A stretch of DNA of 64,000 nt from Sinomonas albida (GTDB lineage: Bacteria; Actinomycetota; Actinomycetes; Actinomycetales; Micrococcaceae). Below the pieces are notes generated by a model. That model ran no database searches. It had not been told where the DNA came from and saw only the letters and a program-made list of their open reading frames with translations. The translations under genes and the position numbers were made by a program. The stretch covers positions 84,302-148,301 of the forward strand of contig NZ_SWDW01000012.1 of assembly GCF_004919045.1 (NCBI RefSeq). Direction: 5' to 3'. Below are positions 44,528 to 53,881 of this stretch, in pieces. How positions within the stretch are numbered: position 1 is the first letter of the stretch; the number at the start of each line of letters is the position of its first letter.

Positions 44528-45313
44528 GTGAAGGCACTCTCACAGAAGCGGCGGCATCCGCTGGCAGTGGTCGCACTGCTGGTCATGGGCCTCCTCTTGA
44601 CCGGCGTCCTCTACTCGGTGGCCAGCACGGCCAATCAGGCCAAGGCCGACTCCGGCTTCACCGCCTCAGACGTGAGTTCGGGCCAGAAGCTCTTCGTCGC
44701 CAACTGCGCGACCTGCCACGGCATGAACGGCCAGGGCTCGGCATCGGGGCCGTCGCTCGTGGGCGTGGGCGCCGCGGCCGCTGACTTCCAGGTGAGCACC
44801 GGTCGCATGCCGATGCAGATGTCGGGGCCGCAGGCCCAGCGCAAGCCGGCGCAGTTCAACGCCGACCAGACGCGCCAGCTCGCGGCCTTCGTCGCGTCCC
44901 TCGGCGCCGGCCCGACGCTCCCCGACGAGTCGATGCTCGACGGCAAGGGTGACGCGACGCACGGTGGCGAACTGTTCCGCGTCAACTGCGCCATGTGCCA
45001 CAACGCCGCAGCGGCCGGTGGAGCACTCACGCGAGGCAAGTTCGCGCCGTCGCTCGATGGCGTGCCCGCCCAGAACATCTACGAGGCCATGGTGACCGGC
45101 CCGCAGAACATGCCTGTCTTCAGCGACGCGAACATCTCGCCCGAGGGCAAGCGCGACATCATCACGTTCCTCCAGACCATCCAGAAGCAGGGCTCGCCCG
45201 GCGGCGCGGACCTTGGATCGCTTGGTCCCGTCTCTGAGGGCCTGTTCATCTGGGTCGCGGGCCTCGGCGTGATCATCGCGTTCACGATCTGGCTCACCTC
45301 GCGGTCGTCCTGA
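44528..45313 (+). CDS. qcrC: Diheme cytochrome c subunit of the bc1 complex
   Basis: A 261-residue membrane-anchored cytochrome cc. An N-terminal segment (residues 11-30) and a C-terminal one (near 238-257) flank two c-type domains, with heme motifs CATCH at residues 60-64 and CAMCH at 154-158. In actinobacteria this subunit passes electrons directly from the bc1 complex to the CuA of the oxidase in a supercomplex, without soluble cytochrome c. The start is a GTG. The gene sits 77 bases after ctaE. Confidence 0.95.
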   Translation: MKALSQKRRHPLAVVALLVMGLLLTGVLYSVASTANQAKADSGFTASDVSSGQKLFVANCATCHGMNGQGSASGPSLVGVGAAAADFQVSTGRMPMQMSGPQAQRKPAQFNADQTRQLAAFVASLGAGPTLPDESMLDGKGDATHGGELFRVNCAMCHNAAAAGGALTRGKFAPSLDGVPAQNIYEAMVTGPQNMPVFSDANISPEGKRDIITFLQTIQKQGSPGGADLGSLGPVSEGLFIWVAGLGVIIAFTIWLTSRSS

Positions 45314-45405
45314 CGGGCTGAACGCCACGAATTTCCGCCGCCTCGCGGCATTGATCTGAATATCGTCCCCGGGACCGCCGGGGCCAAGGAAGGATGAGGG
45401 GAAAT

Positions 45406-46461
45406 ATGGGCAACCCTAGTGACGGCGCCCCACAGCAAGGGGGCACCGTAGCTACGGCTGGTCAGGCCGGGGGGCGGTTCGAGGATCCAGGGATCCCGCC
45501 GCACCGTCCACGCCTGGCTGACACCGACCCCAAGGCCGCGAAGCGCGCCGAGCGCCAGGTGACGGCACTGTTCGTCATCTCCGTGATCGGAACCGTCGTG
45601 TTCCTGATCTCGTACTTCGCCATCGATCTCGGGAACGATTCGAGCATTGACACCATCAGGACGCAGAACATCCTGTTGGGTCTCAGCACGGCCTTCGCGA
45701 TGCTTGGCATCGGCACGGGCATCGTCCACTGGGCGAAGGCTCTCATGCCGGATCATGAGGTCTCCGAGGCTCGCCATGCGGTTCGGACGGAGGAAGACCG
45801 TGCTGCCGCGGTCCGCATCGTTGACGACATCATCGAGGAGACGGGCATCAAGCGCCGTCCGCTCATCCGGAACACGCTCATCGGCGCCCTCGCGCTTGCG
45901 CCGCTGCCGGCCCTCGCGGTCTTCGGCGACCTTGGTCCGAACGCGAACGACAAGCTGCGCCACACGATGTGGGCTCCGAACGCCCAGACGGGCAAGAAGG
46001 TCCGCTTGACCCGCGACCCGGACGGCACTCCCATCCGCGCGTCCGACGTCACGATCGGTTCGGCGTTCCACGTCATCCCGGAGGGTCTCAACGACCTCAA
46101 GGAAGGTAAGCTCAATGAGAAGGCGAAGGCTGTCGTCCTCCTCATGCGCCTCAACCCCGAGGACCTCAACATCTCCCCCGGGCGCGAGAGCTGGAGCTAC
46201 AACGGCATCGTTGCCTACTCGAAGATCTGCACGCACGTCGGCTGTCCCGTAGCCCTCTACGAGCAGCAGACGCATCACCTCCTGTGCCCGTGCCACCAGT
46301 CGACGTTCGACCTCACGCACGAGTGCCAGGTGATCTTCGGCCCGGCGAGCCGCCCGCTCCCCCAGCTGCCGATCGAAGTCGACTCAGACGGCTACCTCGT
46401 GGCCACGTCCGACTTCCACGAACCTGTTGGACCGAGCTACTGGGAGCGTGAGTACTCGTGA
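45406..46461 (+). CDS. qcrA: Rieske iron-sulfur subunit of the bc1 complex
   Basis: A 351-residue actinobacterial Rieske protein with three N-terminal membrane segments (ALFVISVIGTVVFLISYFA, LLGLSTAFAMLGIGTGIVHW, LIGALALAPLPALAVF) and the cluster motifs CTHVGC and CPCHQS. It oxidises menaquinol on the outer face. An ATG at 45394 would add four residues, and GAGGGGA before 45406 favours the later one. The end overlaps qcrB by four bases. Confidence 0.94.
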   Translation: MGNPSDGAPQQGGTVATAGQAGGRFEDPGIPPHRPRLADTDPKAAKRAERQVTALFVISVIGTVVFLISYFAIDLGNDSSIDTIRTQNILLGLSTAFAMLGIGTGIVHWAKALMPDHEVSEARHAVRTEEDRAAAVRIVDDIIEETGIKRRPLIRNTLIGALALAPLPALAVFGDLGPNANDKLRHTMWAPNAQTGKKVRLTRDPDGTPIRASDVTIGSAFHVIPEGLNDLKEGKLNEKAKAVVLLMRLNPEDLNISPGRESWSYNGIVAYSKICTHVGCPVALYEQQTHHLLCPCHQSTFDLTHECQVIFGPASRPLPQLPIEVDSDGYLVATSDFHEPVGPSYWEREYS

Positions 46462-48131
46462 GCAACGCATCACCGACTTACCAGCCGCCGACCAAGGTCG
46501 GCCGTATCGCGGACTTCGTCGACCAGCGCACTGGCCTGTCGTCGGTCACGAGGGAGTTCGGCCGCAAGATCTTCCCGGACCACTGGTCGTTCATGTTCGG
46601 CGAGGTGGCGCTGTACTGCTTCATCATCCTCCTGCTGTCCGGAACGTTCCTCACGTTCTTCTTCAACCCGTCGATGGCGGAGACGACCTACAGCGGTGCG
46701 TACGTGCCACTGCGCGGCATGGACATGTCGGTCGCGTACCAGTCTTCCCTGCACATCTCGTTCGAGGTCCGCGGCGGCCTGTTCATGCGCCAGCTGCACC
46801 ACTGGGCAGCGCTTCTCTTCGTGGCGGCGATGTCGGTGCACATGCTCCGTGTGTTCTTCACGGGAGCGTTCCGCAAGCCGCGCGAGATCAACTGGGTGAT
46901 CGGCGGCGTGCTGCTCATCCTCGGCATGGCAGAGGGCTTCACCGGCTACTCACTCCCCGATGATCTGCTCTCGGGCAACGGCCTCCGCATCATCGACGGC
47001 GTCATCAAGTCGATTCCGGTGATCGGCACCTGGATCTCGTTCTTCCTCTTCGGGGGCGAGTTCCCGGGCAACGCGATCATCGGGCGCCTGTACGTGCTCC
47101 ACATCCTGCTCATCCCTGCGATGATCCTCGGACTCGTGGCGCTGCACCTGATCTTCGTGGTGGTACACAAGCACACGCAGTACCCCGGCCCGGGCCGCAA
47201 CGACCGCAACGTGGTCGGCTACCCGCTCGGCCCGGTGTACGCGGCCAAGGCCGGCGGCTTCTTCTTCATCGTCTTCGGTGTGCTCGCGGCCATTGCGGCC
47301 GGCTTCACGATCAACCCGATCTGGAACTACGGTCCGTACGACCCCTCCCCCGTGTCCGCAGGTACCCAGCCTGACTGGTACATCGGCTGGGTTGACGGTG
47401 CTCTGCGCCTGATGCCAGGTGTACTCGGCGCGGTCGGCGGCTACCGGCAGCATTTCGAGTTCGTGGTGTTCGGGCAGCAGACGCTCACGCTCAATGTCCT
47501 TCTTCCGGCGCTTGTCCCTGCCGGGATCGTCTTCACGGTGCTGTTCATCTACCCGTGGATCGAGCGCTGGATCACGAAGGACGAGCGCGAGCACCACGTG
47601 CTCGACCGCCCGCGCAACGCTCCGACGCGTACCGCGATCGGCATGGCCGGGTTCACGTTCTACTGCGTCATGTGGGCAGCCGCGAGCTCGGACCTCATCG
47701 CGACCCACTTCCACGTGGCGCTCAACGACGTCACGTACTGGCTGCGTGCGCTGTTCTTCGTCGGCCCGATCATCGCGTTCGTCGTCACGAAGCGCATCGC
47801 GCTCGGCCTCCAGAGGAAGGACCGCGAGATCGCGCTTCACGGTCGCGAGACGGGCCGCATCGTGCGCCTCCCGCACGGTGAGTTCATCGAGGTGCACGCT
47901 CCGCTCGACGCCTACAAGCGCTACCGGCTCATCTCGTTCGACTCGCCGGAAGTCCTGCCGGCGCAGCCGAATGCGAAGGGTGTCGTGGACCGTCGGGAGC
48001 GTCGCCGTGCGAAGTTCTCCCAGTGGTTCTTCGAGGATCGCGTCGCTCCGGTCACTCCGGCTGAGCTCGAGGCAGCACACGCTCATGGCCACCACGAGGC
48101 CATCGAGTCGGCACCGACCTCGGGTCACTGA
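46458..48131 (+). CDS. qcrB: Cytochrome b subunit of the bc1 complex
   Basis: A 557-residue cytochrome b with about nine membrane segments and paired heme histidines (HISFEVRGGLFMRQLHHWA, HMLRVFFTGAFR, LHILLIPAMILGLVALH). The C-terminal extension of about 120 residues after the last segment is typical of actinobacteria. The GTG start overlaps the qcrA stop (GTGA), and a strong terminator follows 14 bases after the stop. It is the last gene of its operon. Confidence 0.95.
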   Translation: MSNASPTYQPPTKVGRIADFVDQRTGLSSVTREFGRKIFPDHWSFMFGEVALYCFIILLLSGTFLTFFFNPSMAETTYSGAYVPLRGMDMSVAYQSSLHISFEVRGGLFMRQLHHWAALLFVAAMSVHMLRVFFTGAFRKPREINWVIGGVLLILGMAEGFTGYSLPDDLLSGNGLRIIDGVIKSIPVIGTWISFFLFGGEFPGNAIIGRLYVLHILLIPAMILGLVALHLIFVVVHKHTQYPGPGRNDRNVVGYPLGPVYAAKAGGFFFIVFGVLAAIAAGFTINPIWNYGPYDPSPVSAGTQPDWYIGWVDGALRLMPGVLGAVGGYRQHFEFVVFGQQTLTLNVLLPALVPAGIVFTVLFIYPWIERWITKDEREHHVLDRPRNAPTRTAIGMAGFTFYCVMWAAASSDLIATHFHVALNDVTYWLRALFFVGPIIAFVVTKRIALGLQRKDREIALHGRETGRIVRLPHGEFIEVHAPLDAYKRYRLISFDSPEVLPAQPNAKGVVDRRERRRAKFSQWFFEDRVAPVTPAELEAAHAHGHHEAIESAPTSGH

Positions 48132-48145
48132 CCTGACCGAGCGCT

Positions 48146-48179
48146 AAAGGGCCCCGCAGCGGAAGCTGCGGGGCCCTTT
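48146..48179 (+). terminator. Terminator of the qcr operon
   Basis: A perfect 15-bp stem (AAAGGGCCCCGCAGC, 48146-48160, with 48165-48179) closes the loop GGAA and ends in TTTC. It follows qcrB. Confidence 0.92.
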
Positions 48180-48309
48180 CTCGTGATCCGGAGATCCCTC
48201 GCTGCCGATCGGCCGGGCGCCCCTGGCGGATGCCAGCTGGGCAGCCGAAGGCACGAAGCTGGATCAACCTGGCGGGATCACCGCGCCAGACGGCGCTGGA
48301 CAGCTCCTG

Positions 48310-49119
48310 CTAGCCGGTGAAGCGCTGGGTGGTGTAAGTGCGTGGCGAACGGATTCCAGGCCGCTGGAGCGGCACCCAGAGCTTGTAGCGGTCCGCGCGG
48401 TAGTACGAGACCGAATAGTCCACCATCGCCTTGGCCACGTAGGCGTGGCGCTGGATCTTGAGCAGCGGGGCCCCCATGTCGACCTTGAGGAGCCGCGCGA
48501 TGGAGGGCGAGGCAGCCGTTGCCTCGATCATGTCCTCTCCCCATTCCATGACGAGTCCGTACCGCTCGCTCAGCACCTGGTAGAGGGATGTGGGCGGGGG
48601 TCCATCGGCGAAGCCGGGGACCCGATGCGCGACGATGTAATTCTCGTCGACGCTCATCGGCTCCTGATCGGCGAGAAGGAGGCGGCGGAAACGCACGACG
48701 GCGGTGCCCTCCTCCACCTGCAGCTCGCGGGCCAGATGGGCCGAGGCCCCGATCTGCTCGAAGCTCAAGACCTTCGCGTCAGGGACCATGCCTCGACGCT
48801 GCATCTCCTCGCTGTATGAGGTGAGCTTCATCTGCAGGTCGACCTTCGGGCGGCTCACGAAGGTGCCGAGCCCCACGATGCGATCCAGGACGCCCTCTGC
48901 TACGAGGGCGTCGATGGCCTGGCGCACGGTCATGCGAGCGAGACCGAATCGGTGCGCAAGCTCTCGCTCCGAAGGGAGCGGAGCGCCCGGAGCGAGATTC
49001 GCGTGGATGTGCTCTCGGAGCAGTTCGCGGAGCTGAACGTAGACCGCGGTCTTCGAGGATCTGTCGAGCTTTCCGACGATGCTGTCGGCCACTCCACCCA
49101 GCTCCTTCCCGATCATCAA
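48310..49119 (-). CDS. GntR-family regulator (HutC/UTRA type)
   Basis: A 269-residue GntR regulator. The winged helix is LPSERELAHRFGLARMTV near residues 48-65, and the UTRA effector domain follows (TAVVRFRRLLLADQEPMSVDE, cited as VVRFRRLLLADQEP, and LLKIQRHAYVAKAMVDYSVS). The family senses amino sugars, sugars or histidine derivatives (DasR, NagR, HutC). No gene neighbours indicate its target. It converges on the qcr terminator, and its promoter side faces the transposon remnant, 69 bases from the left terminal repeat. Confidence 0.88.
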   Translation of the reverse strand: MMIGKELGGVADSIVGKLDRSSKTAVYVQLRELLREHIHANLAPGAPLPSERELAHRFGLARMTVRQAIDALVAEGVLDRIVGLGTFVSRPKVDLQMKLTSYSEEMQRRGMVPDAKVLSFEQIGASAHLARELQVEEGTAVVRFRRLLLADQEPMSVDENYIVAHRVPGFADGPPPTSLYQVLSERYGLVMEWGEDMIEATAASPSIARLLKVDMGAPLLKIQRHAYVAKAMVDYSVSYYRADRYKLWVPLQRPGIRSPRTYTTQRFTG

Positions 49120-49188
49120 CTACCCATTGAAGGCTACACGTTGCGGGTGGCCGTGGTCTCTGCCCGACCGCCCGGACGGGCCTGAAAC

Positions 49189-49228
49189 GGGTTCCCGTAG
49201 CATTCGCCGAAAATCGGGCGGACATGGG
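49189..49228 (+). repeat. Left terminal inverted repeat
   Basis: It begins GGGTTCCCGTAGCATTCGCC and matches the reverse complement of 50101-50140 at 36 of 40 positions, including an uninterrupted CGTAGCATTCGCCGAAAA. Confidence 0.85.
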
Positions 49229-49278
49229 TCGGTGGGCTTCCGGTTGAGAGAGCAGACTCTCGGACGGGAGGCTTCCCC

Positions 49279-49569
49279 GTGGCCACGCGGGTGTTCACTG
49301 ACGAGGAGTTGGAGGGGCGCCAAATAGCGCTCCGATTCACAACCCAGCAGATGCAGAAAAGCATGCCCACACGCGATGCCACGTCTCGGATCAGCAACGA
49401 TTGCGCACCGCCTACCGCTGACAGAAGGACCTCGATCCTCCCTGCCAGACGCTGTCCACATCGGAAACTCCGCGCAAATATGGGCCTTACATCCGACTAC
49501 CTAAAGATATCGATCGTTTTCGACACGGGACTGTCGGATAGTCCAGCCGAACGCCATGCCCCCACCTAA
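49279..49569 (+). pseudogene. Transposase N-terminal remnant and out-of-family extension
   Basis: GTG 49279, preceded by GGGAGG, encodes VATRVFTDEELEG, which looks like the start of a Tn3-family transposase (family start M..R.FTDEEL..L). After residue 12 the similarity ends and the frame runs on for 84 residues without recognisable content to 49569. It is best read as the undamaged 5' end of a transposase gene joined to unrelated sequence by deletion. Confidence 0.6.
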
Positions 49570-49754
49570 CCGCTAACAGCGCGCAGCTTCGACAGAAGCC
49601 GGAGAACTTCTTGACTACTTCTGTCGCAGGTGGCTAGCGTGCGGCGCCGCAGTCCTGATCCCAGCTTCGGCCGCCCTTGCCGTCCTACGGCTCCGCAGCC
49701 TCGGGGCCGTCGAGGAGAACACGGCCGGCCACTCATGGCGGAGACACTGAACCG

Positions 49755-50010
49755 GTGGACACAGACGTCGCGGTCATCGGCCGGCGCCGTGAACATCCGC
49801 GGGCTTCTGGCGCGGCCCGTTCTCTCGGCAGTTCCCTACCGCACGCCATGGAAGGGCGTGTACCTCTGCTCGGCTTCCACGCCCCCGGGCCCAGGCGTCC
49901 ACGGCATGGCCGGATGGAACGCAGCACTTCACGCTCTGCGCGAGGTCTTCGGCATCACAGAGAAGCCTTCCCTCGCACCAGAATCGACACCGCGGACATC
50001 GTCGAACTGA
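49755..50010 (+). pseudogene. Internally deleted phytoene-desaturase-like FAD oxidoreductase
   Basis: The start of the segment reads VDTDVAVIG in one frame, like the FAD-binding N-terminus of such enzymes, and changes at about 49780 to another frame reading [15 protein letters not shown] and then [20 protein letters not shown], the conserved C-terminus of phytoene-desaturase-like amine/FAD oxidoreductases. The roughly 450 residues normally in between are absent. The fragment cannot make an active enzyme. It is probably a passenger gene reduced by the same deletion process as the transposase. Confidence 0.6.
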
Positions 50011-50100
50011 GGGCTCGGGCCGGATGGCGCTGGCAGGCACCCGGCCCCGGGTTGACACGGCTCTGTTGCGGAGCGAACCGGCTCGAACTGGTGGCCCTCG

Positions 50101-50140
50101 CCCCTATCCGCCCGCTTTTCGGCGAATGCTACGCGAACCC
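50101..50140 (-). repeat. Right terminal inverted repeat
   Basis: Read on the minus strand it begins GGGTTCGCGTAGCATTCGCC, matching the left repeat at 36 of 40 positions. The ctaF terminator starts 20 bases beyond it. Confidence 0.85.
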
Positions 50141-50159
50141 GGGAACGGCGCATGCAAAA

Positions 50160-50187
50160 GGGCCCGGCTTCCGAAGAAGCCGGGCCC
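50160..50187 (-). terminator. Terminator of the ctaCDF operon
   Basis: GGGCCCGGCTTC (50160-50171) pairs perfectly with 50176-50187 around CGAA. On the minus strand it is followed by CTTTT. It ends the operon after ctaF. Confidence 0.9.
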
Positions 50188-50201
50188 CAGTTCGCAAGGG
50201 T

Positions 50202-50603
50202 TCAGTGCGCGTGGTCTCCGCGGCTGTACTCGAACACCCAGCCGACGAGCGCAACGATCGCGATGCCCGCGCCGATGAACGTGATCCACCAGCCGACGGC
50301 GAGGCCGAGCATGCCCGTGGCAGCCGCGACGCCGAGCGTGATGGGCCACCAGCTCCACGGGCTGAAATGCCCCTGCTCGCCGGCACCCTCGTGGATCTCG
50401 GCGTCCTCGCGGTCCTCGGGGCGCGTACCGACACGCCGCGCCGTCACCCCGAGGTAGGAGCCGATCATGAGGGCGAGGCCACCCACGAGCAGCATGCCCA
50501 TGATGCCGACCCACTCGCCCCAGTGGGTGAGGAAGCCGTAGACGATCGCGACCGGAACGAAGAAGAAGACGCCCGTGCCAAAGAGCCAGGATTCGATTTT
50601 CAC
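50202..50603 (-). CDS. ctaF: Cytochrome c oxidase subunit IV
   Basis: A 133-residue actinobacterial subunit IV with four membrane segments (LFGTGVFFFVPVAIVYGFLT, GIMGMLLVGGLALMIGSYLG, PITLGVAAATGMLGLAVGWW, GAGIAIVALVGWVFEY). The GTG at 50603 starts VKIESWLFG, the family norm. A longer frame upstream is only a shadow of ctaD. Its start shares one base with the ctaD stop. It stabilises the oxidase complex. Confidence 0.93.
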   Translation of the reverse strand: MKIESWLFGTGVFFFVPVAIVYGFLTHWGEWVGIMGMLLVGGLALMIGSYLGVTARRVGTRPEDREDAEIHEGAGEQGHFSPWSWWPITLGVAAATGMLGLAVGWWITFIGAGIAIVALVGWVFEYSRGDHAH

Positions 50604-52321
50604 TAGTGCGTGTCCTTCCGGTCTGCGGCGATCGCCGCGGCGGACTGAGAGTGCTGCACGGCCCCGACCATCGACAGCTCCGGGTGGTGCAGGTCGAGTG
50701 CAGGACGCTCCGAGCGAATGCGGGGAAGGGACGTGAAGTTGTGGCGCGGCGGCGGGCAGGACGTGGCCCACTCGAGCGACGCACCAAAGCCCCACGGATC
50801 GTCGACCAAGACTCGCTTGCCGCTACGGGCCGTGATGTACACGTTCCAGAAGAACGGGATGAGGGAGGCGCCCAGGACGAACGAGGAGATCGTCGAGAAC
50901 TGGTTCATCCACGTGAAGCCGTCCTGGGGAAGATAGTCCGCGTAGCGGCGGGGCATGCCCATGACGCCCAGCCAGTGCTGGATCAGGAACGTGCCGTGGA
51001 AGCCGATGAGCAGAAGCCAGAAGTGGATCTTGCCGAGGCGCTCGTTGAGCATCTTGCCGGTCCACTTGGGCCACCAGAAGTAGAACCCGGCGAACATGGC
51101 GAACACGACCGTGCCGAAGACCACGTAGTGGAAGTGAGCGACAACGAAGTAGGTGTCAGAGACGTGGAAGTCGAGCGGCGGGGACGCGAGGATGATGCCG
51201 GTCAGTCCGCCGAAGAGGAACGTGATGAGGAAGCCGAGGCTCCAGAGCATCGGCGTCTCGAACGTGATCGAGCCTCGCCACATGGTTCCGATCCAGTTGA
51301 AGAACTTCACGCCCGTCGGGACGGCGATGAGCATCGTCATGAAGGAGAAGAACGGCAGGAGGACTGCGCCCGTCACGTACATGTGGTGGGCCCACACAGT
51401 GACCGAGAGGGCGGCGATGGCGATCGTCGCGAACACGAGGCCCTTGTAGCCGAAGACCGGCTTGCGGCTGAACACCGGGAAGATCTCGGACACGATGCCG
51501 AAGAACGGCAGCGCGATGATGTACACCTCGGGGTGGCCGAAGAACCAGAACAGGTGCTGCCAGAGGACGGCGCCGCCGTTCTCTGGGTCGAAGACGTGCG
51601 CGCCGAACCGTCGGTCGGCGCCAAGGCCGAAGAGGGCCGCAGCGAGCGGCGGGAAGGCCATGAGCACGAGGATCGCGGTGATGAGCGTGTTCCACGTGAA
51701 GATCGGCATGCGCCACATCGTCATGCCAGGGGCACGCATGCAGATGATCGTGGTGATGAAGTTGACCGCGCCGAGGATCGTGCCGAAGCCCGAGAGCGCG
51801 AGACCGAAGACCCAGAGGTCGCCGCCAACGCCTGGTGTGAACGTTGTATTCGACAGCGGCGCGTACGCGAACCAGCCGAAGGAGGCGGCGCCCTGCGGCG
51901 TGATGAAGCCCGCGGTCGCGATCGTGGAACCGAAGAGGAAGAACCAGAACGCCAGCGCGTTGAGGCGCGGGAACGCGACGTCCGGAGCACCGATCTGGAG
52001 CGGCATGATCACGTTTGCGAAGCCCGCAAAGAGGGGCGTCGCGAACATGAGCAGCATGATCGTGCCGTGCATCGTGAAGAGCTGGTTGTACTGCTCCTTC
52101 GTCTGCAGGATCTGCATGCCGGGCTCGAAGAGCTCGGCGCGGATGAGCAGCGCCATGACGCCGCCCAAGCAGAAGAAGACGAAGGAGGCAATCAGGTACA
52201 TGTACCCGATCGTCTTGTGGTCGGTCGACGTGATCCAGTTGACGATGATCCGTCCCTTGGACCGCGGTACGACCGGTGCGCTGAGTGCCCCGGCTGAAGG
52301 CGACTGTGTATAGGTAGCCAC
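50603..52321 (-). CDS. ctaD: Cytochrome c oxidase subunit I
   Basis: A 572-residue heme-copper oxidase subunit I with 12 membrane segments. Heme and CuB ligands are visible in [38 protein letters not shown] and [18 protein letters not shown] carries the cross-linked histidine-tyrosine pair, and the EVY glutamate belongs to the K-pathway or D-pathway region of A-type oxidases. It pumps protons while reducing oxygen. The gene follows ctaC with ten bases between them. Confidence 0.96.
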   Translation of the reverse strand: MATYTQSPSAGALSAPVVPRSKGRIIVNWITSTDHKTIGYMYLIASFVFFCLGGVMALLIRAELFEPGMQILQTKEQYNQLFTMHGTIMLLMFATPLFAGFANVIMPLQIGAPDVAFPRLNALAFWFFLFGSTIATAGFITPQGAASFGWFAYAPLSNTTFTPGVGGDLWVFGLALSGFGTILGAVNFITTIICMRAPGMTMWRMPIFTWNTLITAILVLMAFPPLAAALFGLGADRRFGAHVFDPENGGAVLWQHLFWFFGHPEVYIIALPFFGIVSEIFPVFSRKPVFGYKGLVFATIAIAALSVTVWAHHMYVTGAVLLPFFSFMTMLIAVPTGVKFFNWIGTMWRGSITFETPMLWSLGFLITFLFGGLTGIILASPPLDFHVSDTYFVVAHFHYVVFGTVVFAMFAGFYFWWPKWTGKMLNERLGKIHFWLLLIGFHGTFLIQHWLGVMGMPRRYADYLPQDGFTWMNQFSTISSFVLGASLIPFFWNVYITARSGKRVLVDDPWGFGASLEWATSCPPPRHNFTSLPRIRSERPALDLHHPELSMVGAVQHSQSAAAIAADRKDTH

Positions 52322-52331
52322 GGTTGTTCCC

Positions 52332-53189
52332 CTACTTCTGGTTCAGATCCGGGTTGCGGTCATACGTCGTGTCGAGCAGGCCCTTGGGAAGGCCCGAGAG
52401 GTGCGCCTGGAATTCGGCCTCGGAGACGACCTTGACGCGGAAGAGCATCTCGGAATGGTATTCACCGCAGAGCTCGGCGCACTTGCCGTCGTACGTGCCT
52501 TCCTTCTGCGGCGTGAAGTACATGTAGTTCGGGTGGCCCGGGATCATGTCGCGCTTCTGGAGGAAGGCGGGGACCCAGAACGAGTGGATGACGTCACGAG
52601 AGGTGAGCTCGATCGTGACGCTCTTGTTGACCGGGAGGTACAGCGTCGGGAGGCTGTTGAGGTCGATGTCCGAACCGTTGAGGTGCGCCTGCGTCCCAGC
52701 TTCGTAGACGTTGTCCTTGACGACGCCGCCCTGCTTGTAGTTGAAGTCCCAAGCCCACTGCTTCCCGACGACGTTGATGGTGACGTCCGGGTTGGCGTTG
52801 GGGTTGTCGATCGCGCGCTGGTCACGATCGGTGAAGTAGAAGAACACCACGACCAGGAAGAGCGGAATCGCCGTGTAGAAGATCTCGAGCGGGAGGTTGT
52901 AGCTCGTCTGGCGCGGGAAGCCGATGGTCCCCTTGCGGCGACGGTACGCGATGATGCACCAGAGGATGAGGCCCCACGTGACGGCGCCGACGAGGAGTGC
53001 CGCGATCCAGGAGTTGACCCAGAGGTCAGTGATCATTCCTGTGTTGCTCGTCGTGTCCCGCGACCCCGGCAGCCAGCCATTCTGTACCTGGGATGTACAT
53101 CCAGACAGTGCAAGCGCTCCCGCAGCGGCAACCGAGGCTACCGCGATGATTCGAGTGCGCTGGCTGCTGGTTCGGTTCTGCGACCTCAC
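52332..53189 (-). CDS. ctaC: Cytochrome c oxidase subunit II
   Basis: A 285-residue subunit II with a lipoprotein signal (LSGC near residue 30) and two membrane segments. The CuA site, [12 protein letters not shown] with a preceding IHSFWVPAF histidine, is intact. It accepts electrons from QcrC. It is the first gene of the ctaC-ctaD-ctaF operon. The 215-base gap to erpA holds the operon's promoter, but I could not assign boxes. Confidence 0.95.
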   Translation of the reverse strand: MRSQNRTSSQRTRIIAVASVAAAGALALSGCTSQVQNGWLPGSRDTTSNTGMITDLWVNSWIAALLVGAVTWGLILWCIIAYRRRKGTIGFPRQTSYNLPLEIFYTAIPLFLVVVFFYFTDRDQRAIDNPNANPDVTINVVGKQWAWDFNYKQGGVVKDNVYEAGTQAHLNGSDIDLNSLPTLYLPVNKSVTIELTSRDVIHSFWVPAFLQKRDMIPGHPNYMYFTPQKEGTYDGKCAELCGEYHSEMLFRVKVVSEAEFQAHLSGLPKGLLDTTYDRNPDLNQK

Positions 53190-53339
53190 AGACGGCCCTT
53201 CCTCTTGATGCTGTGGCCGGGGCTCACTCCCCTACGGCATGACCCGCAGAAACTCTCCCCGACGGCATAGTTTTACTACTCGACGTAGAGCTTACAGCTA
53301 ACCCAAAGGAATCGCCCACATGTCGCTTAAGCACGTCGG

Positions 53340-53382
53340 CCGTGCCTTCCGGGGCCCCCGAAGGAGGGGCAGGAAGGCACGG
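53340..53382 (-). terminator. Hairpin after erpA
   Basis: CCGTGCCTTCC (53340-53350) pairs with GGAAGGCACGG (53372-53382) around a 21-base C/G-rich loop. It lies 22 bases downstream of the erpA stop on minus. Confidence 0.65.
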
Positions 53383-53404
53383 TCGACGCGCGGCTGCGTG
53401 CGGA

Positions 53405-53770
53405 TCAGTGGAACGAGTCGCCGCACGCGCACGAGCCCTGCGCGTTGGGGTTGTCGATCGTGAAGCCCTGCTTCGAGATCGTGTCCTCGAAGTCGATCGT
53501 GGCGCCCGCGAGGTACGGGACACTCATCTTGTCGACAACGACCTCGACGCCATCGAAGTCGCGGACAGCGTCGCCGTCGAGCATTCGCTCGTCGAAGTAG
53601 AGCTGGTAGATCAGGCCAGAACAGCCACCCGGCTGGACCGCGACCCGCAGGCGCAGATCGGTGCGGCCCTCCTGCTCGAGCAGGCTGCGAACCTTGCCGG
53701 CGGCGACCTCGGTGAGGTTCACCTCGTGGGACGCGATGGCCTCGGTGGTCTCGTTGGTAACGGTGCTCAT
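53405..53770 (-). CDS. erpA: Iron-sulfur cluster insertion protein (ErpA/HesB type)
   Basis: A 121-residue A-type carrier. The three cluster cysteines are present: GGCSGLIYQ in the middle and GSCACGDSFH at the end. It delivers iron-sulfur clusters to target proteins, plausibly including the Rieske subunit encoded nearby. A longer frame starts at 53851, but MSTVTNETTE at 53770 is the family-like start. Confidence 0.92.
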   Translation of the reverse strand: MSTVTNETTEAIASHEVNLTEVAAGKVRSLLEQEGRTDLRLRVAVQPGGCSGLIYQLYFDERMLDGDAVRDFDGVEVVVDKMSVPYLAGATIDFEDTISKQGFTIDNPNAQGSCACGDSFH

Positions 53771-53881
53771 TCCATACCTTCCCTCTGCGGCCCGTGCCGC
53801 TGAGCGCTGCTGGGACGCCGTATCCTGCGTGGGCAGGCAGCCATCCCTCATCCAATGCTACGGCGGGCCCCTCCGGCTGGT

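Larger units (their letters stand above)
49189..50140. mobile_element. Decayed Tn3-like transposon remnant
   Basis: Two imperfect 40-base inverted repeats bound 952 bases between the GntR gene and ctaF. Inside, the first 12 codons of a Tn3-like transposase survive at 49279, and a deleted flavin oxidoreductase lies at 49755-50010. There is no resolvase and no complete gene. I see no target-site duplication. The content and repeat length fit an internally deleted, non-autonomous element. The call as Tn3 family is from repeat length, the ATTCG..GAAAA repeat pattern and the transposase start. Confidence 0.72.

Noticed and set aside
49630..50010. Intact small gene inside the Tn3-like remnant
   Set aside because: Only its last part matches the C-terminus of an FAD oxidoreductase. 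The rest is unrelated, so it is a fragment and not a gene.
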